A DNA stretch of 64,000 nt from Arthrobacter sp. MMS18-M83 (GTDB lineage Bacteria > Actinomycetota > Actinomycetes > Actinomycetales > Micrococcaceae): positions 1,550,001-1,614,000 of the forward strand of contig NZ_CP113343.1 of assembly GCF_026683955.1 (NCBI RefSeq), in the 5' to 3' direction. This document shows positions 37,646 to 48,369 of this stretch, in pieces (position 1 is the stretch's first letter; the number at the start of each line of letters is the position of its first letter). Made by a program: the position numbers and the translations under genes. The notes below the pieces were generated by a model. That model was not told where the DNA came from and searched no databases. It was given only the letters and a program-made list of their open reading frames with translations.

Positions 37646-37756
37646 CAGACAAGAGTATCGAATGAGGGCGCCGCCCCGTGGCCAGCGCCCGACGGGCGCG
37701 GGCGCCCCCTTCTGTATGCGCGGCTGCACCCCTCCGAGGGATAGGGTTGAAGCACC

Positions 37757-38803
37757 ATGAGCGATTGGATCCTGTACGTGATTCTCGCTGGGGGCGCGGT
37801 CTTCGCCGTCTCCAGTTGGTGGGGTGTGCGTCGGCTGAGAGCCAGGCACGCCCGCAGCGCCGTGCGCGAAGACGCACACAAGCCTGATCCCGGTTTGCAG
37901 CGGGTCGCCGTGATCCTCAACCCTGTGAAGGCCAAGGCCGAAGACGCCCGGAGGATCATCCGGGAAGCCTGCCATCTTGCCGGCTGGGACGAACCCCAAT
38001 TCTTCGACACGACCGCGGACGATCCCGGCCATTCGCAAGCCAAGGCGGCCCTGGCCTATGGGCCCGACGTCGTCCTGGTGGGCGGCGGCGACGGCACCGT
38101 CCGCGTGGTGGCTGAGACCCTCGCGCACACCAATGTGGCGATGGGCCTGATTCCATTGGGAACCGGAAACCTGTTGGCACGCAACGTGAACTTGGACGTC
38201 AACGACCTGCGGGGGAACGTCCACACCGCCCTCTTCGGCCACCAGCGCTACATCGACACGGCCCGCATGGCCATCCACAATGAGCGGACGGGTGCCTCGT
38301 CGGAACATGCTTTCCTGGTGATTGCGGGCATGGGCCTGGATGCCGAGGTTGTGGGTGACACCAACGATGACCTCAAAAAGGCAGTCGGCTGGCTGGCCTA
38401 CACGGAGGCGGGCGTCCGCCACCTACCCGGCCGACGCAAGAGAGTCACTATCGCCATGGACGACGAGCCCGAGCAGTCCCGGAAAATCCGAAGCGTCCTG
38501 TTCGCCAATTGCGGTTTGATTCCAGGCGGCATCGATTTCATTCCCGAGGCGATGATCGACGACGGCGTCCTCGACGTTGTGGTGATGAGCCCCCGCAGCG
38601 CCATCGGCTGGCTCGCCGTGTACGCCAAGATCCTTTTCAAGCACAACCGAAACCTTCCGGTCATGAACTTTTACCGTTCGGGCAAGGTGGTCATCCAGAG
38701 CAACGAACCTATGGCCACGCAACTTGACGGTGATCCCTCGGGCGAGGCAACAAAAGTCACTGTCAAGGTGGAGCCGCGTTCCCTTCTGGTTCGCGTGCAA
38801 TAA
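37757..38803 (+). CDS. diacylglycerol/sphingosine kinase-family lipid kinase
   Basis: A 348-residue protein with one N-terminal membrane helix (residues 3-22), then the LCB5/DAGK catalytic domain. Nucleotide-binding motifs are [18 protein letters not shown] (residues about 96-113) and [15 protein letters not shown]; a C-terminal beta-sandwich has [21 protein letters not shown]. Members phosphorylate diacylglycerol or related lipids in the inner leaflet. It is divergent from serS. Substrate not determinable. Confidence 0.88.
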   Translation: MSDWILYVILAGGAVFAVSSWWGVRRLRARHARSAVREDAHKPDPGLQRVAVILNPVKAKAEDARRIIREACHLAGWDEPQFFDTTADDPGHSQAKAALAYGPDVVLVGGGDGTVRVVAETLAHTNVAMGLIPLGTGNLLARNVNLDVNDLRGNVHTALFGHQRYIDTARMAIHNERTGASSEHAFLVIAGMGLDAEVVGDTNDDLKKAVGWLAYTEAGVRHLPGRRKRVTIAMDDEPEQSRKIRSVLFANCGLIPGGIDFIPEAMIDDGVLDVVVMSPRSAIGWLAVYAKILFKHNRNLPVMNFYRSGKVVIQSNEPMATQLDGDPSGEATKVTVKVEPRSLLVRVQ

Positions 38804-38830
38804 CTGGCGCGCGTGCAATAGCGGGAGACG

Positions 38831-39049
38831 CTACTTGGCGTTCTTCGCCGCTTCCGTTGCTTTGTGTTCCGCCAGGGCCTTGGCGGCCGCGCGCGCTTCC
38901 GATTGCTCGCGGATCATGGCCTGCTCTTCCTCAAAGCGCAAGCGATCGGCCCGGTCGGCGTCGTCGCCGTCCCAGTCCTGATTGTCCGCCTTGGGCTTCG
39001 GGTTGACGATCATTCCCTGGCCGCTGGTGTCATTGCTATTTCCCGACAT
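38831..39049 (-). CDS. small charged hypothetical protein
   Basis: A 72-residue hydrophilic protein. The N-terminus is Ser/Asn/Asp-rich (MSGNSNDTSGQG, then DWDGDDADRADR). The rest is one long helix of Glu, Ala, Lys and Arg (FEEEQAMIREQSEARAAAKALAEHKATEAAKNAK) with coiled-coil character. No cysteine, signal peptide or known domain is visible. It lies alone between the lipid kinase (convergent) and pheA. Reading is open with normal codon use, so I think it is real. Function unknown. Confidence 0.65.
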   Translation of the reverse strand: MSGNSNDTSGQGMIVNPKPKADNQDWDGDDADRADRLRFEEEQAMIREQSEARAAAKALAEHKATEAAKNAK

Positions 39050-39144
39050 GGCCCGCTCCCTCCGTTAGGGGCATGCGTCCATCAATTGTGGATCAAGCAA
39101 GCATACGCACAGTTTTATCCACGCGATAGGGGTTGAAGAGTCAA

Positions 39145-40104
39145 TTATCCAACGCTTTGCGCAGCCGTTTCCCCGCCCAGAATGCCGCGAACCCACGCAT
39201 GCGCGGACGCGAAAGCGGCGTCGGAAGTATGCGGAGCAACCGAAGTTTGCTGCGCGTCCGCCCGGGCATAAGAACCCAGGAACCGGGTGGCCGGGCTGAT
39301 CCGGTGCAGGCCCGCCAAAGCATCGGCTACGCGGGCGTCGGAGGCGTGGCCGTCGGCGTCGATGCTGAAAAAGTAGTGTCCCAGGTACTGTCCGGTGGGC
39401 CGGGACTCGATCCGGCTGAGGTTGACTCCGCGGGTGGCGAACTGGTCCAGGATCTCCATCAGGGCGCCAGGGCGGTCTTCCGGGAGCGGAACGACCACGG
39501 TGGTCTTGTCCGCGCCGGTCCGTTCGGGCAGGGCACCGGGACGGCTGACCAGGACGAACCGGGTGACCGCGCCGGGGTTGTCGCCGATGTTCTCGGCGAG
39601 GACATTCAAGCCGGGCCGTTCGGCGGCGACCAGGGGCGCGCAGATGGCCGCGTCATAGTGCACGTCACCATCGAGAAGCCCGACGGCGGCGGCCGCCGTC
39701 GAGGATCCCGGCACGTATTCCGCATTAGGGATATTTTCGTCGACCCACAGTCTGCACTGGGCCCACGCGTGACCGTGGGTGGAGACCCGACGGATATCCG
39801 AAATCTTCACTCCGGGGCGGGCAACCAGGACGAACGTGATAGGCACCAAGGCTTCGCTGATGATCCGAAGTTCAGTTCCGGTGGCTATTGCATCCAGGGT
39901 GGCTGTTACGCCGCCTTCCACCGAGTTCTCGATGGGAACCATGGCCGCGTCCGCCTCGCCTCGACGAACCCGCTCCAAGGCCGTGTTCACATTGGTACAC
40001 GGCACCCTGTTGGCTTCGGCCGCACCGGGGACCTGCAGGAGTGCCGCCTCGGTGAACGTGCCTTCGGGGCCGAGAAAGGTGTAGGTGAGCGCGGATGCCG
40101 ACAT
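39145..40104 (-). CDS. pheA: prephenate dehydratase
   Basis: It converts prephenate to phenylpyruvate, the committed step to phenylalanine. ATG 40104 is preceded by AAGGA and gives 319 residues. The periplasmic-binding-like catalytic domain begins TYTFLGPEGTFTEAAL and has VPIENSVEGGV; the C-terminal ACT domain (residues about 200-280) has GALMEILDQFATRGVNLSRI followed by ESRPTG, which senses phenylalanine. There is no chorismate mutase domain, as usual in Actinobacteria. Confidence 0.96.
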   Translation of the reverse strand: MSASALTYTFLGPEGTFTEAALLQVPGAAEANRVPCTNVNTALERVRRGEADAAMVPIENSVEGGVTATLDAIATGTELRIISEALVPITFVLVARPGVKISDIRRVSTHGHAWAQCRLWVDENIPNAEYVPGSSTAAAAVGLLDGDVHYDAAICAPLVAAERPGLNVLAENIGDNPGAVTRFVLVSRPGALPERTGADKTTVVVPLPEDRPGALMEILDQFATRGVNLSRIESRPTGQYLGHYFFSIDADGHASDARVADALAGLHRISPATRFLGSYARADAQQTSVAPHTSDAAFASAHAWVRGILGGETAAQSVG

Positions 40105-40134
40105 CAAATATTCCTTAGGTGGTATGCGTCGCGG

Positions 40135-40461
40135 CTAGAGGACGACCGGCTTGAGGCCGTTCTCCGAAACCATGGGGCGGCCGGATTCAAACCACATGTC
40201 CATGCCACCGGCGATGTTCGTGGCCGTGTAACCCTGCCCCACGAGCCACTGAACAGCCCGGTAGGACCGCCCGCCCGTGCGGCAGATGACAAAGAGATCA
40301 TCGTCGGGATCAAGTTCGTCAAGCCGTGCCGGGATCTGGTCAAGCGGAATGTGAAGGGCACCTTCAGCGTGGCCGGCCACCCATTCGTAGTCCTCCCGGA
40401 CATCCAAGATTTTCGCGTCGGCCGGAACATCGCCAACAGGCACGGTGTCGAAATCGCTCAC
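40135..40461 (-). CDS. rhodanese-like domain protein
   Basis: A 108-residue single rhodanese domain with the active-site loop VICRTGGRSYRAV (cysteine near residue 69) and ILDVREDYEWVAGHAEGALHIPL. It could move sulfur between carriers or act as a thiosulfate sulfurtransferase. GTG 40461 was chosen because GGAGGGAA precedes it at proper spacing; the longer open frame extends into the divergent peptidase gene. It lies 30 nt upstream of pheA in the same direction, so possibly co-transcribed. Confidence 0.9.
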   Translation of the reverse strand: MSDFDTVPVGDVPADAKILDVREDYEWVAGHAEGALHIPLDQIPARLDELDPDDDLFVICRTGGRSYRAVQWLVGQGYTATNIAGGMDMWFESGRPMVSENGLKPVVL

Positions 40462-40545
40462 GTGAGTTCCCTCCAGTTGATTCAGATCTACAATCAAGCC
40501 TACCGTTGCAAGCACCGCGACCACACAAGACGACGAGGAGGCCAC

Positions 40546-41289
40546 TTGCCCACTGGCGAGCCCACCATCCTTGCCACGTCCGGCGGGTACAGGTCCGGTC
40601 ATCGCACGAGGATGGAGTTCGATCTCCTGGTTCACCACGCGGTCGAACTCTCCGGGGTGAGCGGACGAGCCCCAAGAGTGGCGCATATCGGTACAGCATC
40701 GGGAGACCAGCGTTGGTTCGCCGCGGAATTGGACCAGGCCGCCCGCGTTTCCGGTTTCGACTTCAGCCACTTGAACCTGTTCACGATGCCCAATTACAGC
40801 GACCCCGAGGCCTACCTTTTGGAACAGGACGTGGTGTGGGTCAACGGCGGTTCGGTAGCCAATCTGCTGGCCGTATGGCGTGCACATGGACTGGACCGTA
40901 TTCTGAGGCGCGTCTGGGAACAGGGAGTAGTCCTTGCCGGGGTGTCAGCAGGCTCGATTTGCTGGTTCCAGGGTGGCACCACGGATTCCTATGGCCCTGA
41001 ACTGCGCGCCGTGACCAATGGGCTCGGCTTCCTCCCTTTCGCCAACGGCGTCCACTATGACTCCGAGCCCGGCCGGCGGCCGCTGGTCCATCGCCTTGTT
41101 GCCGAAGGGGTGCTGGGCGAAACGCACTGCACCGACGACGGCGTCGGGCTCGTCTACCGGGGCACGGAACTTGTTGACGTGGTTGCGGAAGTCAAGGGTA
41201 AGTCCGCCTATCGGGTCACCGCGGCCGCCGGGGATTCCGCCAACCCCGTGGCCGTCGAAGAGCGCTTGGAATCCCGTTTCCTTGGGTGA
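40546..41289 (+). CDS. peptidase E-like (S51) protein
   Basis: A 247-residue protein of the class I glutamine-amidotransferase-like fold. The nucleophile elbow is AGVSAGSICWF near residue 134, with a serine as in S51 alpha-aspartyl dipeptidases; WVNGGSVANLL precedes it, and LGETHCTDDG may supply the histidine. TTG 40546 is preceded by GAGGAGG, which decides the start. The stop overlaps the next gene's start by 8 nt, so it is probably translated together with the amidase. Confidence 0.85.
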   Translation: MPTGEPTILATSGGYRSGHRTRMEFDLLVHHAVELSGVSGRAPRVAHIGTASGDQRWFAAELDQAARVSGFDFSHLNLFTMPNYSDPEAYLLEQDVVWVNGGSVANLLAVWRAHGLDRILRRVWEQGVVLAGVSAGSICWFQGGTTDSYGPELRAVTNGLGFLPFANGVHYDSEPGRRPLVHRLVAEGVLGETHCTDDGVGLVYRGTELVDVVAEVKGKSAYRVTAAAGDSANPVAVEERLESRFLG

Positions 41290-42736
41290 GATCCACGAAC
41301 TCGGCGCTGTAGCCCTGCGCGAAGCCCTGGCCACGGGCCAGCTGTCCGCTGTTGAGGCAACGGAACACTTCCTTGCGAGGATCGCAAAGCACAACCACGC
41401 GCTGGGCGCCTTCGTCACGGTGACGACGGACCAAGCGATACTCGACGCCCGTGCGGCCGACGCGGCGTATGTTCGCCGGCACCGCGAAGGAGCAGAACTT
41501 CCGCTCCTGCACGGGGTGCCGCTGGCGTTCAAGGACCTCACCGATGTTGCCGGGGTCGCGACCACCCACGGCAGTGCGGCGCTGGACCGCAAACCCGCTC
41601 CTGAGGACGGAGCCCTCGCTGCCACGCTCAAAGGCGCCGGCGCGATCTCACTAGGCAAGACTCAGGTTCCGGAATTCGGACTCACGGCTTACAGCGAAAA
41701 CCGCATCGCACCGCCGTCGCGCAACCCACACGCATTGAGCCGCAGCTCTGGCGGATCATCGGGAGGGAGCGCTGCCGCGGTTGCCGCTGGATTGGTTCCC
41801 TTCGCCCCCGGGAGCGACGGCGGCGGTTCCATACGTATTCCGGCTGCGGCATGTGGGCTCCTGGGGCTTAAGCCGGGCCGCGGCTTGGTGCCCGCTGGCG
41901 AAAGCGTCGGTGACGCCGCGCGCTTGGTGGTTGCCGGGCCGTTGGCGCGTTCCGCAGCGGATGCCGCGCTCATGATGGACGCCCTGGTTCCACGCGAAAG
42001 CCAACCAGAACAGGGTTATCTTGGGGCCCTTGGAGAAGCACCGGCCGCTTTGCGCATCGGCGTGAGCCTGGACAGCCCATGGTCCACCACGTTTCCCTTC
42101 ACTCCGGACCAGGAGGCAGTGGATGCCCTCAACACGGGCATCAAATTGCTGACGCATGCCGGCCATTCAGTGTTCGACGCCGAGATCCGCTACGACAACC
42201 GCTATCCGGAAGCATTCACCGCTGCCTGGACCGCCGGCGTCGGAAGCACCCGCATCCTGCCACAGCGCGAAGCCCTCCTGACCCCGCTGACCCGGACCTT
42301 CCGGCGTCGAGCGCAACAACGGAGCGCTGCGAAGGTCAACGAGGCCAACAGCTTCCTACGGCAGTTCACTCACGACACCGTTATCCAGTACGCGCAATGG
42401 GACCTCGTGCTGACGCCGTCGCTGGCACAGACGCCAAGGCCCGTGGGCTGGTTCACCGGGAAAGACCCCGGTGGAGAGCAGTGGCCGGCCCCGGACTGGC
42501 CCGGCGACGCGGACGATGACTACCGCAAGCAATGCGAGTTTGCGCCTTGGTCCTCCATGGTGAATGTGTGCGGGCTGCCGGCAATCACGCTGCCCGTGCA
42601 CTGGACCGGAGCGACGCCCGGCGAGGGGCTTCCGATGGGCATGCAACTCATTGGAAAACCGGGATCCGAGCTCTTGCTCCTGCAGCTCGCAGCACAGCTT
42701 GAAGCTCGGGAAAAAACGGCCGTTCACACCCTTTGA
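41282..42736 (+). CDS. amidase (amidase-signature family)
   Basis: A 484-residue amidase-signature hydrolase. The Ser-cisSer-Lys triad is supported by the lysine in LAFKDLTDVAG near residue 80 and by SRSSGGSSGGSAAAVAAGLV with DGGGSIRIPAA following. The region CGLPAITLPVHW is typical of the C-terminal third. Start TTG 41282 overlaps the peptidase E stop; upstream in-frame codons lie within that gene. It resembles general amidases rather than GatA, whose GatB and GatC partners are absent. Substrate unknown. Confidence 0.88.
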   Translation: MGEIHELGAVALREALATGQLSAVEATEHFLARIAKHNHALGAFVTVTTDQAILDARAADAAYVRRHREGAELPLLHGVPLAFKDLTDVAGVATTHGSAALDRKPAPEDGALAATLKGAGAISLGKTQVPEFGLTAYSENRIAPPSRNPHALSRSSGGSSGGSAAAVAAGLVPFAPGSDGGGSIRIPAAACGLLGLKPGRGLVPAGESVGDAARLVVAGPLARSAADAALMMDALVPRESQPEQGYLGALGEAPAALRIGVSLDSPWSTTFPFTPDQEAVDALNTGIKLLTHAGHSVFDAEIRYDNRYPEAFTAAWTAGVGSTRILPQREALLTPLTRTFRRRAQQRSAAKVNEANSFLRQFTHDTVIQYAQWDLVLTPSLAQTPRPVGWFTGKDPGGEQWPAPDWPGDADDDYRKQCEFAPWSSMVNVCGLPAITLPVHWTGATPGEGLPMGMQLIGKPGSELLLLQLAAQLEAREKTAVHTL

Positions 42737-42797
42737 ACGTTTGTCCAGAGCGTCCCAAAATATGACTTTATGCGTCGTCAATGCCAGCATGGGATGA

Positions 42798-44267
<1,470 letters not shown>

Positions 44268-44292
44268 TCCCCTAACAAGGGAAGCTTAACAA

Positions 44293-44347
44293 CGACGGCG
44301 GCCGGAGCGTCAGTCGGGATTCCCGCAAGGCGCGCCGGCCGCCGTCG
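44293..44347. terminator. bidirectional terminator between the peptide transporter and the DUF4190 gene
   Basis: CGACGGCGGCCGG pairs with CCGGCCGCCGTCG across a 29-nt interval between two convergent genes. It could end transcription from both sides. No clear U-run on either side. Confidence 0.7.
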
Positions 44348-44356
44348 CCGTCGATC

Positions 44357-45010
44357 CTAGTAGTTGTAGTTGTAATGCGAAGCCGTGGCGGCGATTATCG
44401 CGATAAAGATCCAGAAGATGATCACCAGAACAATGCCCAGGTAACCCATCACGAGGCCCGCGATGGCCATGCCTTTACCCGCCGGCTCCTTCTTGAGGGC
44501 CATGTGACCGAGGATCACGGCGGCAACCTGCGGAAGTACAAAGAAGCCAAAGCCCACAAAGACGGCGATGCCGCAGCACATGCTGGCGATGCTCAGGCCC
44601 TTTGGCTCGGCGGGCATGCCGTAGTAGGCGGGCTGGCCATAGGGGCTGGCCGGCTGCCCGTATGCAGGCTGGCCTTGCGGAGGCTGCCCGTATGCAGGCT
44701 GGCCTTGCGGAGGTTGCCCGTAGGGCGAAGCGGGCTGGCCATAGGCCGGCTGCTGTCCGTAAGCAGGCTGTCCGAACTGGGCCGGACTGCCTTGGGGCTG
44801 ACCATATGGTTCCTGCGGCCGCTGCGGCTGGGGCTGCTGCGACTGGGGCTGGCCGTAGGGGCCAGAAGCCGCCGGAGAGGCGAACGGCTGCTCGCCATAC
44901 GGATTTCCACCGGTTTGGGGTGCGGGCGGAATGTGCGACGGCGGTTCGTAGCCCGTGGACGGTTCATCACCCTGGGGGGCGTTCTCGGGTTTAGCTGGCT
45001 GGTCGGTCAT
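44357..45010 (-). CDS. DUF4190 membrane protein with Gln/Pro/Gly/Tyr repeats
   Basis: A 217-residue protein. Residues 1-130 are disordered and low in complexity, with repeats of the type (Y)[13 protein letters not shown]. The C-terminal DUF4190 domain (residues about 132-205) has two helices ([20 protein letters not shown] and [20 protein letters not shown]) joined by [16 protein letters not shown]. The tail is HYNYNY. DUF4190 proteins are common in Actinobacteria; function unknown. Start ATG 45010 is followed by Asp, Gln and acidic residues, with no signal peptide. Confidence 0.83.
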   Translation of the reverse strand: MTDQPAKPENAPQGDEPSTGYEPPSHIPPAPQTGGNPYGEQPFASPAASGPYGQPQSQQPQPQRPQEPYGQPQGSPAQFGQPAYGQQPAYGQPASPYGQPPQGQPAYGQPPQGQPAYGQPASPYGQPAYYGMPAEPKGLSIASMCCGIAVFVGFGFFVLPQVAAVILGHMALKKEPAGKGMAIAGLVMGYLGIVLVIIFWIFIAIIAATASHYNYNY

Positions 45011-45218
45011 GGAAAATCCCCCTCATGAGTCTTTCTGCCCAGCCTACCGCTGAGCCAAGCCGCACATAAGCTCCCGGCGCCCCAACTCCCGAACCCTGTG
45101 CCGCACTCCGGTAAACGGGTGGTGAATCTTCGTTAGTGAAGCGAAAATACGATGTCATAGGCGCCGCAATAGTGGGTTTTCTCTTCAAGCGCACCGGACC
45201 GTCTGGCATGCTGGGTCA

Positions 45219-46883
45219 ATGGCTAGCCGTGCGGGCACTGTTGCCCTTCCCCAGGACCTTGTAGACATCACCGCTCTTCTTGACGCGTACTACGATGTGA
45301 CGCCGGATCTCAGTGATCCTGCCCAGCGTGTCGCATTTGGTACATCCGGACACCGGGGTTCGAGCCTGAAGGCCTCGTTCAACGAAGGGCACATCCTCGC
45401 CATCACCCAGGCGATCGTGGAATACCGTGCCGGCCAGGGCATCACCGGCCCCCTCTTCTTGGCCAAGGACACCCACGGGCTGAGCGAACCGGCGCAGAAT
45501 TCCGCCCTTGAAGTCCTCGCCGCCAACGGGGTCAACGTCCTGATCGACGCACGGCACGGCTACACGCCCACCCCGGCGCTCAGCCACGCGATCCTGAAGT
45601 ACAACAATGAGGCCGGCCCGGGGCAGCCCCAGGCGGACGGCATCGTGGTCACCCCCAGCCACAACCCCCCTGCCGACGGTGGATTCAAATACAACCCCCC
45701 GCACGGCGGCCCAGCTGACACGGATGCCACAGGCTGGATCGCCAACCGCGCCAACGAACTCCTGGAAAACGGACTGCGCGGCGTCAAGCGGATTCCGCTG
45801 AACGACGCCCTCAAGGCGGAGGGCACCGGCAAGTTCGATTTCCTCAGCAGCTACGTGGACGATCTCCCGGCCGTCCTGGACCTCGAGGCGATCCGCAAGG
45901 CCGGCGTCCGCATCGGGGCGGACCCCATGGGCGGCGCATCCGTGGACTACTGGGGTGAAATCGGCGAGCGTCACCAGCTGGACCTCACCGTGGTCAACCC
46001 CACCGTTGACCCGCAGTGGGCATTCATGACCCTCGACTGGGACGAGAAGATCCGTATGGATTGCTCTTCACCGTCGGCTATGGCCTCACTCATCAAGCGC
46101 ATGTCGGACAGCGCGTCGGCCGGCACGGGCGCCTTCGACGTCGCCACCGGAAACGACGCCGACGCCGACCGCCACGGCATCGTGACCTCCGACGGCGGGT
46201 TGATGAACCCGAACCACTACCTCGCCGTCGCGATCGACTACCTGTACCGCAACCGCACCGGCTGGAACCCCCAGTCCGTGGTCGGCAAAACCCTCGTGTC
46301 TTCCTCCATCATTGACCGCGTGGCCGCAGGGCTGGGCCGCAAGCTCGTGGAAGTCCCGGTGGGCTTCAAGTGGTTCGTACCGGGCCTGCTCTCCGGCGAG
46401 GGCGCATTCGGCGGCGAAGAGTCCGCGGGTGCCTCGTTCAACAAGCGCGACGGCAGCGTCTGGACCACCGACAAGGACGGCATCCTGCTGGCCCTCCTGG
46501 CCTCGGAGATCACGGCCGTCACAGGCAAGTCGCCGTCCCAGCTGTACAAGGGCCTCACGGACCAGTTCGGCTCGCCCGTCTATGCCAGGATCGACGCTGC
46601 CGCCACGCGCGAGCAGAAGGCAGCACTCGGCAAGCTCTCGTCGTCGGACGTCACGGCCACCACGCTGGCGGGCGAGCAAATCACTGCCAAACTGACCGAG
46701 GCCCCCGGCAACGGCGCGTCAATCGGTGGCCTCAAGGTGGTCACGGAGAACGCCTGGTTCGCGGCCCGCCCGTCCGGAACCGAGGATGTATACAAGATCT
46801 ACGCGGAGTCCTTCAAGGGCGCCGAACACCTCAAGCAGGTCCAGGAAGAGGCCAAAGCCCTTGTGGACGGCGTGATTTCCTAG
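45219..46883 (+). CDS. pgm: phosphoglucomutase (alpha-D-glucose specific)
   Basis: It interconverts glucose-1-phosphate and glucose-6-phosphate, linking glycolysis with glycogen, trehalose and cell-wall sugars. The 554-residue product has GTSGHRG near residue 42, the phosphoserine loop [11 protein letters not shown], the metal loop [11 protein letters not shown], the sugar-binding GEESAGASF and the phosphate site [12 protein letters not shown]. Length matches the E. coli Pgm subfamily (about 546). It is convergent with the next gene, only 2 nt apart. Confidence 0.97.
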   Translation: MASRAGTVALPQDLVDITALLDAYYDVTPDLSDPAQRVAFGTSGHRGSSLKASFNEGHILAITQAIVEYRAGQGITGPLFLAKDTHGLSEPAQNSALEVLAANGVNVLIDARHGYTPTPALSHAILKYNNEAGPGQPQADGIVVTPSHNPPADGGFKYNPPHGGPADTDATGWIANRANELLENGLRGVKRIPLNDALKAEGTGKFDFLSSYVDDLPAVLDLEAIRKAGVRIGADPMGGASVDYWGEIGERHQLDLTVVNPTVDPQWAFMTLDWDEKIRMDCSSPSAMASLIKRMSDSASAGTGAFDVATGNDADADRHGIVTSDGGLMNPNHYLAVAIDYLYRNRTGWNPQSVVGKTLVSSSIIDRVAAGLGRKLVEVPVGFKWFVPGLLSGEGAFGGEESAGASFNKRDGSVWTTDKDGILLALLASEITAVTGKSPSQLYKGLTDQFGSPVYARIDAAATREQKAALGKLSSSDVTATTLAGEQITAKLTEAPGNGASIGGLKVVTENAWFAARPSGTEDVYKIYAESFKGAEHLKQVQEEAKALVDGVIS

Positions 46884-46885
46884 CG

Positions 46886-47386
46886 CTAGCTGGACTCCGC
46901 CGGGAGGCGCCACAGCTTCAGGATCCTGCGGATCGTGTGGTTGCCTTCCGGTGCCATGTCCACCAGCGCGATCTGGTCGAGCACGACGGCGTCACCCGGC
47001 TTGGGGCGCTTGCCGTCGTGATGCGATATGTGCGGACGGTAGTGGTCCAGGACGTAGCGCGGGGTTGACGCGCGCCCTCCAACGATCTCCATGGCGTCGA
47101 ACAGTTCCTCGTGCAAGCCCTGCAAAATGGGATGGGGGTCCACCAGGCTGACCGGGATGGAACCTTGGTGGCCGAATCCGGCGTCGGGCCCAACGGTGAG
47201 TTCCGCCCCTAGGGCGCCCATTGCTGGCACCGTAACAAGCTCGCTGAGGCGGGTGGCGACGTCGTCACCGTCGGAAGGTTCGACGTCGAACCTTAACAGG
47301 GTGATGTGCAGCGGCCAGTCACTGCGCGGGAAGACCAGCCCGTCAGTCACCGCTTCGACGAACGCCACCAGAATCAGGTTCCGCAT
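46886..47386 (-). CDS. 2'-5' RNA ligase / 2H phosphoesterase-family protein
   Basis: The H-x-T/S-x motifs HITLLRF (residue about 26) and HISHHD (about 118) mark the 2H phosphoesterase fold that acts on cyclic nucleotides or RNA 2'-phosphates. From ATG 47386 it has 166 residues. A GTG 19 codons earlier (47443) also fits the frame, but those codons come from an intergenic GTGAGCGAGCGTTTGC repeat, so I reject that extension. Biological substrate unknown. Confidence 0.82.
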   Translation of the reverse strand: MRNLILVAFVEAVTDGLVFPRSDWPLHITLLRFDVEPSDGDDVATRLSELVTVPAMGALGAELTVGPDAGFGHQGSIPVSLVDPHPILQGLHEELFDAMEIVGGRASTPRYVLDHYRPHISHHDGKRPKPGDAVVLDQIALVDMAPEGNHTIRRILKLWRLPAESS

Positions 47387-47427
47387 AAGGAAATTTTGCC
47401 ACCGCAGGTGGGAGAGAGCCGGTCGAG

Positions 47428-47560
47428 GCAAACGCTCGCTCACTTATCGGCCCGTAATCCCCGACCCTCCATCACATATCCGGCCTTAAGCACCGACGCT
47501 CGCTCACCAGAAGTGAGCGAGCGTTTGCGGAAAGGCCGCCAAAAGTGATCGAGCGTCACA
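47428..47560. repeat. GCTCGCTCAC-type palindromic repeat cluster
   Basis: GCAAACGCTCGCTCAC occurs at 47428-47443. ACGCTCGCTCAC at 47495-47506 and GTGAGCGAGCGT at 47512-47523 form a perfect 12-bp hairpin with a 5-nt loop. A degenerate GTGATCGAGCGT follows around 47544-47555. The same core makes up the tandem array at 1084-1200. It sits between the 2H phosphoesterase start region and the end of the RutE-like gene, and could also terminate the latter. Confidence 0.65.
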
Positions 47561-47575
47561 TGGGGGGCGAAGGCG

Positions 47576-48181
47576 TTAGACAGTGCGGACGACGTCCTCG
47601 TAGGCGAACTTCGGCTTGGCTTCGCCGAAGGCGTCCGGACCCGGCTGGCCGATGTTGACCACGAGGAAGCTCTTCTGGTCCCCGGCCGGGAAGAATTCGG
47701 CGTCGATCGCGGCGAAGTCGGCACCGGTCATGGGGCCGGCAGCGAAGCCGAGGGAGCGGACGGCGAGGATGAAGTAGCCGGCCTGCAGGTGGGCATTGTT
47801 GTTGCCCGTGGTTGCGGTGAACTCGGGGTTGGCGTCGTACATGGCCTTCGGGGCGGAGTAGACCGGGAGGAACTTGTCCCACTGCTCGTGCCAGGCGGTG
47901 TCATAGGAGAGTACGGCGACCAGCGGAGCAGTAGCGGTCTTGGCCTTGTTGCCCGGAGAGAGGGTCTCGACGAGCTTGGCGCGGGCTTCGTCCGAGCGGA
48001 CGTAGGTGACGCGCAACGGCTGGGAGTTGAACGCCGTCGGGCCGAACTTGGTCAGTTCGTAAATGGCCTGCGCCTGCTCCTCGGAGACCTCGCCGGCAAA
48101 GGAGTTGGCAGTGCGGGCTTCGGCAAAGATGGCGTCGACTGCTGCGCCGTCAATCACTGCTTCTTCGTGGGCGATCGTCAT
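47576..48181 (-). CDS. rutE: malonic semialdehyde reductase RutE-like nitroreductase
   Basis: A 201-residue flavin-dependent nitroreductase-fold protein. The sequence TKFGPTAFNSQPLRVTYVRS and ILAVRSLGFAAGPMTG are typical of the RutE/HadB subgroup, which reduces malonic semialdehyde to 3-hydroxypropionate in the Rut pyrimidine degradation pathway. ATG 48181 is preceded by AAAGG. It diverges from a uracil-type permease 188 nt away, supporting a pyrimidine link, although no other rut genes are present. A general nitroreductase role cannot be excluded. Confidence 0.8.
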   Translation of the reverse strand: MTIAHEEAVIDGAAVDAIFAEARTANSFAGEVSEEQAQAIYELTKFGPTAFNSQPLRVTYVRSDEARAKLVETLSPGNKAKTATAPLVAVLSYDTAWHEQWDKFLPVYSAPKAMYDANPEFTATTGNNNAHLQAGYFILAVRSLGFAAGPMTGADFAAIDAEFFPAGDQKSFLVVNIGQPGPDAFGEAKPKFAYEDVVRTV

Positions 48182-48369
48182 TCGCGTACCTTTCGCTGTG
48201 CCCGCAGCCATCGACGGCCGGGCGCTTATGCTTTCCATGGTTCCAACTTCAACTCCGCCGCGCCTCTTCCCATGAAGCCACGTGACTTTCCACACAGCGG
48301 AATCGGCCGGCCGTCCGGGCGGTAAGGTTGCACCCGGACAATCACAACTTTCAGGGAAGGCTCCCGTAG

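Noticed and set aside
36365..38422. Seryl-tRNA synthetase read as a 685-residue fusion
   Set aside because: The extra N-terminal part is antisense to the lipid kinase gene and has no family match; GTG 37645 gives the normal synthetase.
39080..39125. DnaA-box-like TTATCCAC and a TGTGGAT stretch
   Set aside because: Only one near-match plus one weaker one, no AT-rich unwinding region or dnaA/dnaN neighbours; not an origin.
39133..40545. A 718-residue form of the peptidase E gene
   Set aside because: The first 471 codons are antisense to pheA and the rhodanese gene; a good ribosome-binding site precedes TTG 40546.
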